Shown piece after piece: positions 26,647 through 35,772 of a stretch of 64,000 nucleotides of DNA. This DNA comes from Streptomyces sp. NRRL S-340 (GTDB lineage: Bacteria; Actinomycetota; Actinomycetes; Streptomycetales; Streptomycetaceae), in NCBI RefSeq assembly GCF_000720185.1, contig NZ_JOIY01000071.1, forward strand, positions 17,008 to 81,007, given 5' to 3'. Numbering within the stretch: the first letter of the stretch is position 1; the number at the start of each line of letters is the position of its first letter. The notes under the pieces were generated by a model, which was not told the DNA's origin, made no database searches, and worked only from the letters and a program-made list of their open reading frames with translations. Position numbers and translations under genes: made by a program.

Positions 26647-27441
26647 ATGCTCACAGACGCATCAGCTGTGTACGCCGACCTGTCCCTCACTGTGTCCGAG
26701 GCCGGAGCCGGCAGACCAGTTCTCATCCTGCATGGCGGCGGAGGCCCCGCCACAGTCGCCGGCCTCGCCCAGCACCTCTCCCGCACCGCCCGCACCCTCA
26801 CACCCGTGCACCCCGGCTGGGACGGCACGCGCCGCCCCGCATGGCTCACCGGCATCGACGACCTCGCCCTCGCCTACCTGCACACACTGCGCGAACGCCG
26901 GCTGCGCGACGTTCTCGTCGTCGGCTCCTCGCTCGGAGGCTGGATAGCCGCCGAGATGGCCGTACGCGACAGCGCGGGAAGCATCACCGGCCTTGTCCTG
27001 ATCGACGCTGTCGGCGTGGAGGTCGAGACGGAACCGATCACCGACTTCTTCGCCCTTGACGCCCGCGGCGTTGCGGAGCACTCCTGGCACGACTCAGACC
27101 GTTACTACGTCGACCCAGCCGACGTCCCATCCGAAGAACTCGCGCGCAGACAAACCAACATGGCCACCATGCGCATCCTCGCCGGCGACCCCTACATGCG
27201 GGACCCCAAGCTGCTGCGCCAGCTCGGGCGTATCCAGGCGCCTGCCCTCCTGCTCTGGGGGGAGAGCGACCGCATCGTCACCCCCGCCTACGGTGCGGCG
27301 TACGCCGAAGCCTTTGGCAACGGCCGACTCGAGGTCATCCCCGAGGCGGGCCACCTTCCGCACATTGAACAACCGGAACCCACCTTCGCCCTGATCGACG
27401 CCCACCTGCGCCAGACGAGCAACCCGCTCCATCAACAGTGA
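26647..27441 (+). CDS. Alpha/beta-fold hydrolase
   Basis: Serine hydrolase of 264 residues. Oxyanion-hole HGGGGPA, nucleophile elbow VVGSSLGGWIA, acid GESDRIVTP and catalytic His PEAGHLPHIEQPE give a full Ser-Asp-His triad. Resembles esterases and C-C bond hydrolases of aromatic degradation, but substrate cannot be read. ATG at 26647 chosen over in-frame TTG/GTG just before it because GGTGGG precedes it. Regulated by the divergent MarR. Confidence 0.88.
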   Translation: MLTDASAVYADLSLTVSEAGAGRPVLILHGGGGPATVAGLAQHLSRTARTLTPVHPGWDGTRRPAWLTGIDDLALAYLHTLRERRLRDVLVVGSSLGGWIAAEMAVRDSAGSITGLVLIDAVGVEVETEPITDFFALDARGVAEHSWHDSDRYYVDPADVPSEELARRQTNMATMRILAGDPYMRDPKLLRQLGRIQAPALLLWGESDRIVTPAYGAAYAEAFGNGRLEVIPEAGHLPHIEQPEPTFALIDAHLRQTSNPLHQQ

Positions 27442-28319
27442 GTAACGCTTGGCGGCCAGGTACCTCCCCACCAACTGGCCGCCAGCGGGGGAATCGCAAC
27501 TGGCCGCTGTCACTTGCGCTACGACCCACGCGATCCCAAGTCCGGTCAGGCGTAAGGCTCCTGGTAGAGATGAGGAACAAGCTCAGACTGTGCAGGTCTT
27601 GTCACCCTTCCAGGTCACTTTCATCGACCCCAGGCGGAGTTGGAGGGCGTGGTGGAGTGCGCCCAGCCCGCCCGCCCCGTACAGCGGTGACCCGTTCGCC
27701 ATGCCTGGCCGGGGCCTTGCTCCGACCCGCCTGGCCGTCCTCCGAGACGGCCAGGTCGTCCACCAGGGCCGCCACGCCCTGACCCGGCCGGGCACGGCCG
27801 GACCCGCGCGTGACCATGACGGCGGAGCCGACGGCACCACGGGCCTGGCCCTGTTCCAGGAGGGCCACTGCAGCCCGGCACAAGCCGATGACGTGCTTGC
27901 CAGGGTCGTCACTCGGGCACAGCTGGGCGCGTAGTCCTGACCCGCATCGCCCTCTGAATCACGGCCGCGGGGCGAGACAGGAGAGGGGGCGGCCTCCACC
28001 AGGTGGTGAAAGACTGTCTCACCTTAAAAGGCACCTGGATTCGAACGCCGGGGGCAGACGTACACGAGTTCCAGCAACGGCGAGACCGGCAGCCCAGTGA
28101 GGAGGCGGGCACGGCCGTGTACTCTTGCCGCGTTCGTGCTTGACCAGGAGCTGAGGATGGGAGGTGAGGTCGATGACCGCGCTCAGGGCCACCCTGCGCA
28201 GCGTCCGGGTCTCCCTCACGTCCCGGGCCGTGGCCTGAATCCCTTGCCCTGTCCCAGCTGAGAGCGTGAGCTCGCGGGGCCACCACACGAACGCCTTCCG
28301 AAATGGATTCACCATCATC
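27442..28319. other. Long stretch without a supported gene
   Basis: About 880 bp. Open frames on both strands are compositionally biased and show no domain words. The short motif GGATTCGAACG at about 28031 looks like a tRNA T-loop but has no pairing arms. Probably decayed DNA plus the GNAT promoter. Confidence 0.4.
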
Positions 28320-28832
28320 ATGAGCAACCCGTGGATCACGCGCGCCGAAACCGGCGCCGACATCCCTGCCATCCGCTGCATCAATCTCACCGCCTTCCCG
28401 ACCCCCGCCGAGGCCGACCTCGTCGACAGCCTGCGCGCCGACCCGGCCGCCTGGATCGAGGGCCTCTCCCTCGTCGCAGCGGACGAGACCGGCCGCCTCG
28501 CCGGTCACGCGCTGCTGACCCGCTGCCACATCGACACCACACCGGCCCTCTGCCTGGCACCGTGCGCCGTGCGACCGGAGCAGCAGCGCACCGGTGCCGG
28601 CACAGCGGCGATCCGTGCCGCCCTGGCCGCGGCACGATCCCTCGGGGAGCGCCACGTGGTCGTCCTCGGGCACCCGGCCTACTACCCCCGGTTCGGGTTC
28701 ACCCGCGCCTCGGCCCACGGCATCGGGCTGACCATCGACGTTCCCGATGACGCTCTGATGGCGCTCAGCCTCGACGCCGGCCATCCGCTCCCCAGCGGGA
28801 CCGTCCACTACGCCGCTGCGTTCGGCATCTGA
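28320..28832 (+). CDS. GNAT-family N-acetyltransferase (YhbS-like)
   Basis: 170-residue acetyltransferase. LAGHALLTRCHI, then CAVRPEQQRTGAGTAAIRAA contains the acetyl-CoA pyrophosphate loop (Q/RxxGxG/A form), followed by VVVLGHPAYYPRFGF, the hallmark of YhbS-type proteins. Start at the ATG within CATCATG; no strong ribosome box. A very strong terminator hairpin follows 7 nt after the stop. Acceptor unknown. Confidence 0.9.
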   Translation: MSNPWITRAETGADIPAIRCINLTAFPTPAEADLVDSLRADPAAWIEGLSLVAADETGRLAGHALLTRCHIDTTPALCLAPCAVRPEQQRTGAGTAAIRAALAAARSLGERHVVVLGHPAYYPRFGFTRASAHGIGLTIDVPDDALMALSLDAGHPLPSGTVHYAAAFGI

Positions 28833-28838
28833 CCCCGA

Positions 28839-28872
28839 ACGTGCCGCGCGGGCCTACCCCCGCGCGGCACGT
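28839..28872. terminator. Strong hairpin terminator after the GNAT gene
   Basis: Perfect 14-bp stem ACGTGCCGCGCGGG (28839-28852) with CCCGCGCGGCACGT (28859-28872), 6-nt loop. Lies between convergent genes. Confidence 0.85.
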
Positions 28873-28886
28873 GCCGGTCGCCGGTC

Positions 28887-29090
28887 TCAGGGCCGCCTCG
28901 CCGTGATGCTGCCCATCCTCGTGAACCTTGAACACGCCTCGGTGACGGTGCCTCCCAAACCCGTGTTCAGCTGCCGCCACGGCGACGCGTCAACAAAGCC
29001 GCCTGGGTCCAGCCACACGTCGCTGTCTATTTCGCCGGTGTGGCCGAAGCCGCGCGGCAGCGCGGTGATCTCCTGCGCGCACCCGCACAC
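28887..29090 (-). CDS. Small hypothetical protein, possible Cys-pair
   Basis: 67 residues from a GTG: VCGCAQEITALPRGFGHTGE, IDSDVWLDPGGFVDASPW. The residues just before the GTG in the same frame read TLCT, giving C-x2-C-x-C, which suggests a metal-binding start that lies upstream. A nearby ATG (about 29118) is in a different frame, so a one-base shift may separate the natural start from the body. Begins 28 nt after the stop of the FolC-like gene on the same strand. Family unknown. Confidence 0.4.
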   Translation of the reverse strand: MCGCAQEITALPRGFGHTGEIDSDVWLDPGGFVDASPWRQLNTGLGGTVTEACSRFTRMGSITARRP

Positions 29091-29117
29091 GGTGCACAGT
29101 GTCGTCGCCGGGTTCCA

Positions 29118-30482
29118 TCACACGGGCGGCAGTGCCAGCGCGGTGCGTGTTTCGCCTACGAGGCGGTGCGAGCCGAAGACGATGATCAGGCCGCCGGGCC
29201 CGGTGAGTTCGGCAGCCTGGTGCAGCGCTGTAAGGGTGTTCTGGGCTGTCAGGCAGGGTCCCCGGCGGTCGGGGGAGAGCCGGTGGTGCAAGGTGGTGCA
29301 GTTCGCGGCGTGTGGGGCGTCGGTGCGGGTGAGGACCAGGGGCCAGTGGTCGGGGAGCGGGGCGAGCATGCCGGAGACGTCCTTGTCGTCCATCGCGGCG
29401 AAGACCAGTACGGGCGGGCCCGAGTTGCCGTCGGCCCGGGCATGGCGCAGGATCTCCGGGGCGACGGTCGCGACGCCTTGCGGATTGGTGGCGCCGTCCA
29501 AAAGGACGCGGCCTGTCCAGTCGTTGAGCCGTGCGTGCGCAACGAGTTCGAGGCGGCCGGGCCAGCGCGTGGCCGCCAGTCGTGCGCGCAGACGTTCCGC
29601 GTAGGGTTCCTGGATGTGGCCGCGTTCGGCCATCGAGTCCATCGCCGCGACGGCGAGCGCGAGGTTGTGGTGCTGATGCGCGCCGGAGAGCGGGCAGGGC
29701 AGATCACGGTGCACGGCGCGGGGGGTGAAGACGTCGACCAATGTCGTCGTGCCGCCGTCGTCGCCGCGGCCGGCGGCACGGGCGGTGTAGTGGATCTCGT
29801 GGTCCATGCGCCACACCGACAGACCCGTCCGCTCCTTGAGGACCTGATCTGCGGCGGTGGCTGCTTCGGGGGCCAGGCGTCCGAGGACGACATGGTCCCC
29901 GTCCTGGGCGGCTGCGACCTTGGCCCGGGTGATCTGGGACAGGGATCCGCCGAGCAGCCGGGTGTGGTCGAGTCCGATGCCCGTGACGACCTTGACGTCC
30001 AGGCCGAGTTCCGCGGCCGCCGCCCTGCTCCCGCCGATGCCCGCCTCGGCCACCGCGAGCCTGACCCCGGCCCGCCGGAAGTGGACGGCCGCGGTCGCCG
30101 TGTAGATGCCCTGGGCCAGGACGGGCAGACCATGCTGCTCGATCGCCTGCCAGACTTCCGCGAACGCCGCGGCGTACTCCGCGCGTGTGACGGGAACCCC
30201 GTCGACGCGGATGCGTTCCCTGAGTTCCTGCAGGTGGGGGCTGGGCATGCTGCCGACCTGTACGCCGGTTGCGGCCACGGCCGACACCGCGAACGCACAG
30301 GTCGACCCCTTGCCGTTCGTTCCGATCACCAGCATCCCGCGGAGTTCGCGCTCAGGGCGGCCCAACGCTTCAAGGAGCCTTGAGACGTTGGCCTGCCGCA
30401 CCACCCGAGGATGCCCGTGAGGGTTCTTTTGCACGTGTGCGAGGACGTCCGCGCAGTCTGAGTAGTCCACGGACCAGATCAT
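29118..30482 (-). CDS. FolC/Mur-ligase-like ATP-dependent ligase
   Basis: 454-residue protein of the folylpolyglutamate synthase/Mur ligase family, which joins amino acids (usually glutamate) to an acid using ATP. P-loop GTNGKGST (about 52-59); EAGIGG where FolC has EVGLGG; GLDHTRLLGGSLSQITRAK as in FolC; DGATNPQGV where FolC has DGAHNPHG. The His-to-Thr/Gln changes in the last motif suggest a paralogue with a different substrate rather than the housekeeping enzyme. No folate genes adjoin it. Start ATG 30482; the frame extends upstream without support. Confidence 0.8.
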   Translation of the reverse strand: MIWSVDYSDCADVLAHVQKNPHGHPRVVRQANVSRLLEALGRPERELRGMLVIGTNGKGSTCAFAVSAVAATGVQVGSMPSPHLQELRERIRVDGVPVTRAEYAAAFAEVWQAIEQHGLPVLAQGIYTATAAVHFRRAGVRLAVAEAGIGGSRAAAAELGLDVKVVTGIGLDHTRLLGGSLSQITRAKVAAAQDGDHVVLGRLAPEAATAADQVLKERTGLSVWRMDHEIHYTARAAGRGDDGGTTTLVDVFTPRAVHRDLPCPLSGAHQHHNLALAVAAMDSMAERGHIQEPYAERLRARLAATRWPGRLELVAHARLNDWTGRVLLDGATNPQGVATVAPEILRHARADGNSGPPVLVFAAMDDKDVSGMLAPLPDHWPLVLTRTDAPHAANCTTLHHRLSPDRRGPCLTAQNTLTALHQAAELTGPGGLIIVFGSHRLVGETRTALALPPV

Positions 30483-30670
30483 TCCCTTCGCCACGGGGGA
30501 CCAGACGTGCCTACAGGAGATCTGGCTCCGGTGAGCCGCCCGGGCAGGCGTCAGCGCGCGTGCCAGGCACGCACCGGGGGCACTGGCGTGAGCCGGTGGC
30601 GCAGGCAGCCGTGTGCCGGCCCGGCCCCTCGATTCTGCCGGACAGGCCGGCCGCCGTCGGGTCCCGGTGG

Positions 30671-30990
30671 TCACGGCGAGGCGAGGTCAGCGGCGGGGGA
30701 CGTGGGACCGGACGGTGTGTCTTCCGGGGCAGGCACGGCCACCGTGTAGTCCGACACGTTCACGCAGATGTAGATGTCTTTGCCCGGCACCTTCGTGCCT
30801 TGTGCCGGTAGGCCTTGAACGTCAGCGGTTTTCCGTCGGCTTTGACGCCGGGGTAGGAGACGTTCACAGCCAGGATGCCGGCACAGGTGCGGATGCCGGA
30901 GTACTTCATGCCGGTCGGCGGCCCAGGACCACGGCGTAGATCACGAGACAGGTCCAACTCCGGCGGGATGCCGGATTCGGCTGCGTCCAC
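30671..30990 (-). pseudogene. Hypothetical gene broken by one frameshift
   Basis: Two frames join to a coherent protein end: GIRTCAGILAVNVSYPGVKA, KPLTFKAYRHK in one frame, then GTKVPGKDIYICVNVSDYTV and AVPAPEDTPSG in the next, stopping at 30671. The break at about 30794-30802 is explained by loss of one G (minus strand AAGGGCACG to AAGGCACG). The alternating hydrophobic pattern with paired Cys suggests an exported beta-rich domain. N-terminus not identified. Confidence 0.5.
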
Positions 30991-31041
30991 GACCGGCCCC
31001 CGCCTACGATCCGTCAGCAGGTCGCTGCCCTGGCGGGGGCC

Positions 31042-31422
31042 TCAGTCGCCATGGGCGACCGGCTCGGGATCGGCGTCGAGCGCGTCGAGCACTGCGTCGC
31101 CGTTCGCCCTCGCCCACTCGGTCAGCGTATGGATCGGTTCGATCAGCGTCGCCCCGAGCGGGGTGAGCTCGTACTCGACTCGCGGCGGGGCCTCGGCGTA
31201 GGCGTGGCGGCGGACGAGTCCGTGCGCCTCGAGCCGTCGGAGCGTCTGGGTGAGCATCTTGCGGGAGATGCCACCGATCAACTCGATCAGCTCGCCATGG
31301 CGCACCGGACCCCTGCTGAGGCCGGCGAGCACGACCACCGTCCACTTGTCGGCGATGAGCTCGACCGCCAGACGCGCCGGGCAGTCGGCGAGAAAGAGAT
31401 CACCGGGACCGAAACAACTCAT
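31042..31422 (-). CDS. HxlR-family regulator
   Basis: 126-residue winged-helix protein: C(PA)RLAVELIADKWTVVVLAG, then GGISRKMLTQTLRRLEAHGL and YELTPLGATL, the standard HxlR/DUF24 blocks. A conserved Cys near the N-terminus (DCPARLAV) could sense electrophiles or oxidants as in HypR/YodB. Divergent from the quinone oxidoreductase gene with AGGTACCT repeats between them. Confidence 0.92.
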   Translation of the reverse strand: MSCFGPGDLFLADCPARLAVELIADKWTVVVLAGLSRGPVRHGELIELIGGISRKMLTQTLRRLEAHGLVRRHAYAEAPPRVEYELTPLGATLIEPIHTLTEWARANGDAVLDALDADPEPVAHGD

Positions 31423-31430
31423 GGAGCCAA

Positions 31431-31455
31431 AGGTACCTGCGCCAGAGGTACCTGC
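31431..31455. promoter_or_regulatory. HxlR operator: two AGGTACCTGC repeats
   Basis: Exact 10-bp direct repeats at 31431-31440 and 31446-31455, each with the perfect palindrome AGGTACCT. Located 9 bp upstream of the HxlR start and 58 bp upstream of the oxidoreductase start. Confidence 0.7.
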
Positions 31456-31512
31456 TGGTTCCTGTCGGAAACCTAGCCTGGGTTCCCTCCCCCTTCCCAA
31501 ACCAGGAGAGTC

Positions 31513-32442
31513 ATGCGAGTCATCACCCAGCAGGTGCTCGGCGGTCCCGAGGTGCTCACCATCGTGGACGCGCCCGAACCCCAGCCCCTCCCGACCGAGG
31601 TTGTCGTCCGCGTCAAGGCGATCGGGCTGAACCCGCTGGAGGCGCGGCTGCGCGCGGGCGAGTTCCCGTTGATCGGCCCGCCGCCTTTCGTCCTCGGCTG
31701 GGACATCAGCGGCGTGGTCGAGGAGTCGTCGCAGACGTGGCGGTTCAGGCCCGGCGACGAGGTGTTCGGGATGCCGCTGTTCCCGCGGGCGGCGAGTGCG
31801 TACGCCGAGGTGGTGTCGGCGCCGGCGGTGCACCTGGCACGCAAGCCGGTGTCGCTCTCGCACGTCGAGGCGGCGGCGCTGCCGGTCGTCGGGTTGACGG
31901 CGTGGCAGGGCCTCGTCGACCTCGGCGGCGTGAGCGAGGGCGACCGCGTCCTGGTCCACGGCGGTGGTGGCGGGGTCGGCCACGTCGCGATCCAGATCGC
32001 GAAAGCGCTCGGCGCGCACGTGATCACGACCGCCAGCGGGAGCAAGCGGAAGTTCGTCGAGGGGTTCGGCGCCGACGAGGTGATCGACTACACGGCGGTC
32101 GACTTCACCGAGGCCGTCCGCGACATCGACGTCGTGCTCGACACGATCGGCGGCGACACCGTCGAGCGGTCGCTCGAAGTGCTCCGCCCAGGTGGTCACC
32201 TGGTGACGGCGGTCGCCGAGGAGGATGTGGAGCTCATCGCCAAGTACGAGGCGGCCGGTATGCGCTTCAGCGGCATTGCGGTCGAGCCCGATCAGGTCGC
32301 CCTGCGAGGCCTCGTGGAACTCGTCGAACAGGGCAGGCTCCGGGTCCACGTGCAGGAGACGTTCCCGTTCGAGCGCGTCGCCGACGCGCACCGGCTGCTC
32401 GATGGCGGTCACCTCCAGGGCAAGCTTGTCCTCACCGTCTGA
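31513..32442 (+). CDS. NADP-dependent quinone oxidoreductase (MDR superfamily)
   Basis: Zinc-free medium-chain reductase of 309 residues. N-terminal GroES-like domain (LPTEVVVRVKAIGLNPLEAR; LGWDISGVVEE), then NADP-binding motif VHGGGGGVGHVAIQIAKALG (about 151-170) and VLDTIGGDT. No zinc-ligand Cys cluster, as in QOR enzymes. HxlR-QOR divergent pairs are common quinone/electrophile-response cassettes; expected induction by electrophiles is inference. Confidence 0.92.
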   Translation: MRVITQQVLGGPEVLTIVDAPEPQPLPTEVVVRVKAIGLNPLEARLRAGEFPLIGPPPFVLGWDISGVVEESSQTWRFRPGDEVFGMPLFPRAASAYAEVVSAPAVHLARKPVSLSHVEAAALPVVGLTAWQGLVDLGGVSEGDRVLVHGGGGGVGHVAIQIAKALGAHVITTASGSKRKFVEGFGADEVIDYTAVDFTEAVRDIDVVLDTIGGDTVERSLEVLRPGGHLVTAVAEEDVELIAKYEAAGMRFSGIAVEPDQVALRGLVELVEQGRLRVHVQETFPFERVADAHRLLDGGHLQGKLVLTV

Positions 32443-33085
32443 ACCCGTCGGGGCCTCGCGTGAGCGAGGTCCCCCCTGAGATCCGGGCGTAATAGAAACT
32501 GCACGTCAGTGGGCCTGGTGTGCGTAGGCATCAGAAAGCTCGGGCAGGTCCGGAGCGGTAGTTCACCGACAAGACCGTCCGGCAGCGGGAGACCTTCCGG
32601 TGCGTCACCATGGTCATCGGCCGTCGACCGGCGCGAGCACCCCACTCGCCCTTCGACCAGACCGGTGACCTGCGACTTCACGATGCACACCACTCACTGG
32701 GGCCAGCTGTCGACCCTCTCGGGGCCCAACTAGCAGTCCTCGCAGACCGCAGACCTCATCGACGCCCGAGGACGCGGGGCCACCTGGCGATCGAAGCCAC
32801 GGGAGTTGATCACGATGCGGTCGCGGCGGCGGGGTTCTTCAAGGCCGCGTCACACGGAGCCCGGATTCCACACCTGTACGAAGTGAATGGCGGGAGTTGG
32901 GCCCGCCCCACCGTTCGGGAGCACCCCGTGGCCGCAGACGACCCCGAGCAGCACCTTGACCGGGCCGGAGAGACTCCTTCCGTGGACCCCTCCATCACCC
33001 CCTCCGCGCCCCGTCGCCAAGGACCGGGGTTTGCGCAGGTCAGGCCCGGCGGGCAGGGGGTCGTCGCGGGTCCGACATCCCTCAT
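32443..33085. other. Stretch without a supported gene
   Basis: About 640 bp with fragmentary open frames only. A short plus-strand piece (FTDKTVRQRETFRCVT, about 32560-32610) faintly recalls a transposon zinc-ribbon but is too short to call. Lies before the replication-relaxation relic, so probably element debris. Confidence 0.35.
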
Positions 33086-33600
33086 GTGGATGTAGCACGG
33101 CGTCCGAAGCACAGAAGGACTTCGAGCCGGCCTCGACGCCGGGAGCTGCTGCAAGTGCTGGGGTTCTTCCAGAGGGCTACGGCCGATCAGTTGTGGAAGC
33201 TGACCCGTCCGGACAAGCAGCACGACAGGCTCACGCGGGACAACCTCCTGGATCTGGAGGACCACCACCTGGTGCGGATCGAGTCGGTGCAGCAGGACCA
33301 GCGGCAGGTGTGGGTGCTGACCAACGAGGAGATGGCGAGGCGAAGACGCTGCTGGAGTCGGAGGACATACGTGTCTCGGTGCTGCGCAGGCAGGAGTACG
33401 ACCCGATCACGTGCCGGCCGCTCGGTACCGGCTACGACGACCATGCCGTGGTGGTCACCTCGACGGCCGCCGCACTCCACCGCGCAGGCATCGGTCACCG
33501 GCTTCGGCACCACCGAACCCTCGTACGGGCCCTTCGCCGCCGCCTGAACACGACGCCGGTCCAGGACGGTTCAAATGTCGTGACGCACGTCACAGTTGAG
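33086..33600 (+). pseudogene. Replication-relaxation family protein, frameshifted relic
   Basis: The first frame has the winged-helix start of actinobacterial plasmid/ICE replication-relaxation proteins: QVLGFFQRATADQLWKLTRP, then TRDNLLDLEDHHLVRIESV and RQVWVLTNE. After about 33330 homology continues in another frame: EAKTLLESEDIRVSVLRRQE, CRPLGTGYDDHAVVVTSTAA, ALHRAGIGHRL. The break fits one missing G in GAGGAG(G)ATGG. The C-terminal half is gone. Marks a former plasmid or integrative element. Confidence 0.65.
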
Positions 33601-33677
33601 GTTGACCCGAGGTCAGGGTCCAAGCTCTCCGCGACGGCCCGGCATCGAGCGGGTCACCCACGACGCGGAGGTGCACC

Positions 33678-34775
33678 ATGTCCAGCGATCCCACCCCCCG
33701 GGGACCGGACCGGCCGGAACTGCAGAAGGCGATCGAGGAGATCGCGGCGTCCGGGATCCTCGGGGTGCAACTGCGGGTCGACGACGAGCGCGGCGCATGG
33801 GTGGGCAGCGCCGGACGCCGTGAACTGGGTGGCACTCAGCGTCCGTTGACGGGCGCGCACTTCCGGATCGGCAGCACCACCAAGAACTTCGTCGCGACGA
33901 CAGTGCTGATGCTGGTGGCCGAGGGCCGGACCGGCCTGGACAGCCCGGTCGCCGACCAACTGCCGCAGCTCGGCCTCGATCGCCGCATCACCGTACGGAT
34001 GCTGCTCCAGCACACCAGCGGGATCTTCAACCACACAGGGGAGTACTACGAGGACGGGAAGGTCGCCGCCGGCATCCCCTGGCAGGGCAAGGAGTGGGTG
34101 GACCTGCGCTTCCACACCTACGAACCGGCAGAACTGGTCCGGTTCTCGCTCGTCAGGCCGACCCGGTTCGAGCCGGGGGCAGGCTGGAGCTACGCCAACA
34201 CCAACTACGTGATCGCCCGGCTGCTGGTCGAGGAGCTCACCGGCCGCCCGTTCGCCGAGGAACTGCGGCAACGGATCCTCGAACCGCTGCACCTGACCGG
34301 AACGCTGGCGCCGGGCGCTTCCCCCGAAATCCCGGACCCCCACAACCACAGCTACTACCGCTACGACGACGCAGGGGTGGAGCGCACGATCGACATCACC
34401 CGGCAGAACCCGTCCTGGGTCGGCGCCGGCGGCGACATGATCTCCACTACCGCGGACCTGCACACGTACTTCTGCGCACTCATGGGCGGCATGCTGCTGC
34501 CGGAGGGACTGCTGGCCGAGATGCGCACCCCGGAGCAGACCATCGGCTACGGTCTGGGGATCTTCGCTCAGGACCTGGGCGAGGGCCGAACCGTCTACCA
34601 CCACAACGGCGGCCAGGGCGGCTCAGCGGCCCTGATGTACGCCTCGGCCGATGGCACCACGACACTGACCGCCGGGCTCAACTACGTCGACGATCCCGGC
34701 CTGTCGCTCGCCGCGCCCTTCCAGAAAGCCCAACAGCGGCTCGCCGAGGAGGTGTTCGGCACACTGGGCGCATGA
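33678..34775 (+). CDS. Serine beta-lactamase-fold hydrolase (class C / DD-peptidase type)
   Basis: 365-residue serine hydrolase. SxxK nucleophile motif (IGSTTKNFV, about 70), YAN (SYANTNYV, about 175) and C-terminal HNGG in place of KTG (YHHNGGQGGSAAL). Closest in layout to D-alanyl-D-alanine carboxypeptidases and esterases of the EstB/PBP4* group. No signal peptide or lipobox is visible, so a cytosolic esterase or peptidase role is as likely as cell-wall work. Overlaps the MerR gene start by four bases. Confidence 0.88.
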   Translation: MSSDPTPRGPDRPELQKAIEEIAASGILGVQLRVDDERGAWVGSAGRRELGGTQRPLTGAHFRIGSTTKNFVATTVLMLVAEGRTGLDSPVADQLPQLGLDRRITVRMLLQHTSGIFNHTGEYYEDGKVAAGIPWQGKEWVDLRFHTYEPAELVRFSLVRPTRFEPGAGWSYANTNYVIARLLVEELTGRPFAEELRQRILEPLHLTGTLAPGASPEIPDPHNHSYYRYDDAGVERTIDITRQNPSWVGAGGDMISTTADLHTYFCALMGGMLLPEGLLAEMRTPEQTIGYGLGIFAQDLGEGRTVYHHNGGQGGSAALMYASADGTTTLTAGLNYVDDPGLSLAAPFQKAQQRLAEEVFGTLGA

Positions 34776-35551
34776 GCAACGGAGTCACGATCGGGCAGGC
34801 CGCGGCCTTCGTCGGTGTCACGGTGAAGACGGTGCGGCACTACCACAAGCTGGGACTCGTCGCAGAGCCGGAGCGCGACAGCTCCGGCTACCGGCGCTAC
34901 GGCTCGGCCGACCTGCTGCGCCTGGTGCAGGTGCGCACCCTCGCCACCGCCGGAGTGCCGCTCGCCGACACCGCGCCCCTGCTGACTGCGGACGGCGCGC
35001 AGTTCACCGCGGCGCTCGCCGACGTGGAGCGCCGACTTGCCGATCACATAGCGGAGCTGACCACTCGACGCGAAACGCTGCGTCGGCTCGCTGACGGCGA
35101 CCGGGCCCTGCTGCCCGACCGGGCCTGCGCCCTTCTGGACCGCATGCGCGCCCTCGGCTTCACCGCCGAGTACGTGGCCACACAGCGCGAGGCGCTGGTC
35201 CTCGCCAAGGCGCTGATCCCGGCTGGCTTCGACGGTTTCCTGGCCGTCCAGGAGAGCCGCCTGGCCGACCCCGACTACGTCGAACTGACCCAGCGCGGCT
35301 GGGAGGCCGAGAGCTGGGACCCCGACGACCCGCGCATCGAGGAACTCGCGGCAGCCCTGGCCGACCACTACCTCGCCCACCCTGAACTCCTCGATGCCAG
35401 CGGCCCCATGCGGGCCTGGGCCACCGCCGCCGCCCGATACCGGCTGATCAACAACCACGGCGAGGAACAGGCCCCCATCTCGGCCCGCCTGACCGCACTG
35501 ACCGAACAGAAGCTCCGCGCGGCCGGCTTCCGCGTCCCCCGAGTACCGTGA
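34772..35551 (+). CDS. MerR-family regulator
   Basis: 259 residues. N-terminal MerR HTH (TIGQAAAFVGVTVKTVRHYH, then SGYRRYGSADLLRL), a coiled-coil linker with LADHIAELTTRRETLRRLAD and a long C-terminal ligand-binding part. The ATG overlaps the beta-lactamase-fold gene's stop (ATGA), so both are one operon and the MerR protein probably controls it. No Cys cluster for metals, so an organic effector is expected. Confidence 0.9.
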   Translation: MSNGVTIGQAAAFVGVTVKTVRHYHKLGLVAEPERDSSGYRRYGSADLLRLVQVRTLATAGVPLADTAPLLTADGAQFTAALADVERRLADHIAELTTRRETLRRLADGDRALLPDRACALLDRMRALGFTAEYVATQREALVLAKALIPAGFDGFLAVQESRLADPDYVELTQRGWEAESWDPDDPRIEELAAALADHYLAHPELLDASGPMRAWATAAARYRLINNHGEEQAPISARLTALTEQKLRAAGFRVPRVP

Positions 35552-35772
35552 CCCGCCAGCACATTCACCCCGCGCCCTTGCCGGTCAGCGCGGGCAGCTT
35601 GAACGTCTCCAGGTCGTCCTCATGGAGGAGTCCGTCCCGCGCTACCGCACCGCCGGCCCCGATGCGATGCGCGGACGACTGCACCACCTGGCGGCCGTGA
35701 TGCCGCTCGCCTCGGTGTCGCCGGCGATCAACCGTCCACCGCGCGATGCACCGTGTCGCCTCTGGAGACGTT

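Noticed and set aside
27602..27883. Minus-strand 93-codon frame as a gene
   Set aside because: Strong composition bias, no ribosome site, and equally long frames on the other strand; no family words.
28019..28060. tRNA-like T-loop (GGATTCGAACG) suggesting a tRNA or attachment site
   Set aside because: No T-stem pairing, no anticodon arm and no acceptor stem could be found on either strand.
32560..32610. TnpB/IS605 zinc-ribbon relic
   Set aside because: Only about 15 residues look similar and the Cys pairs are not present.
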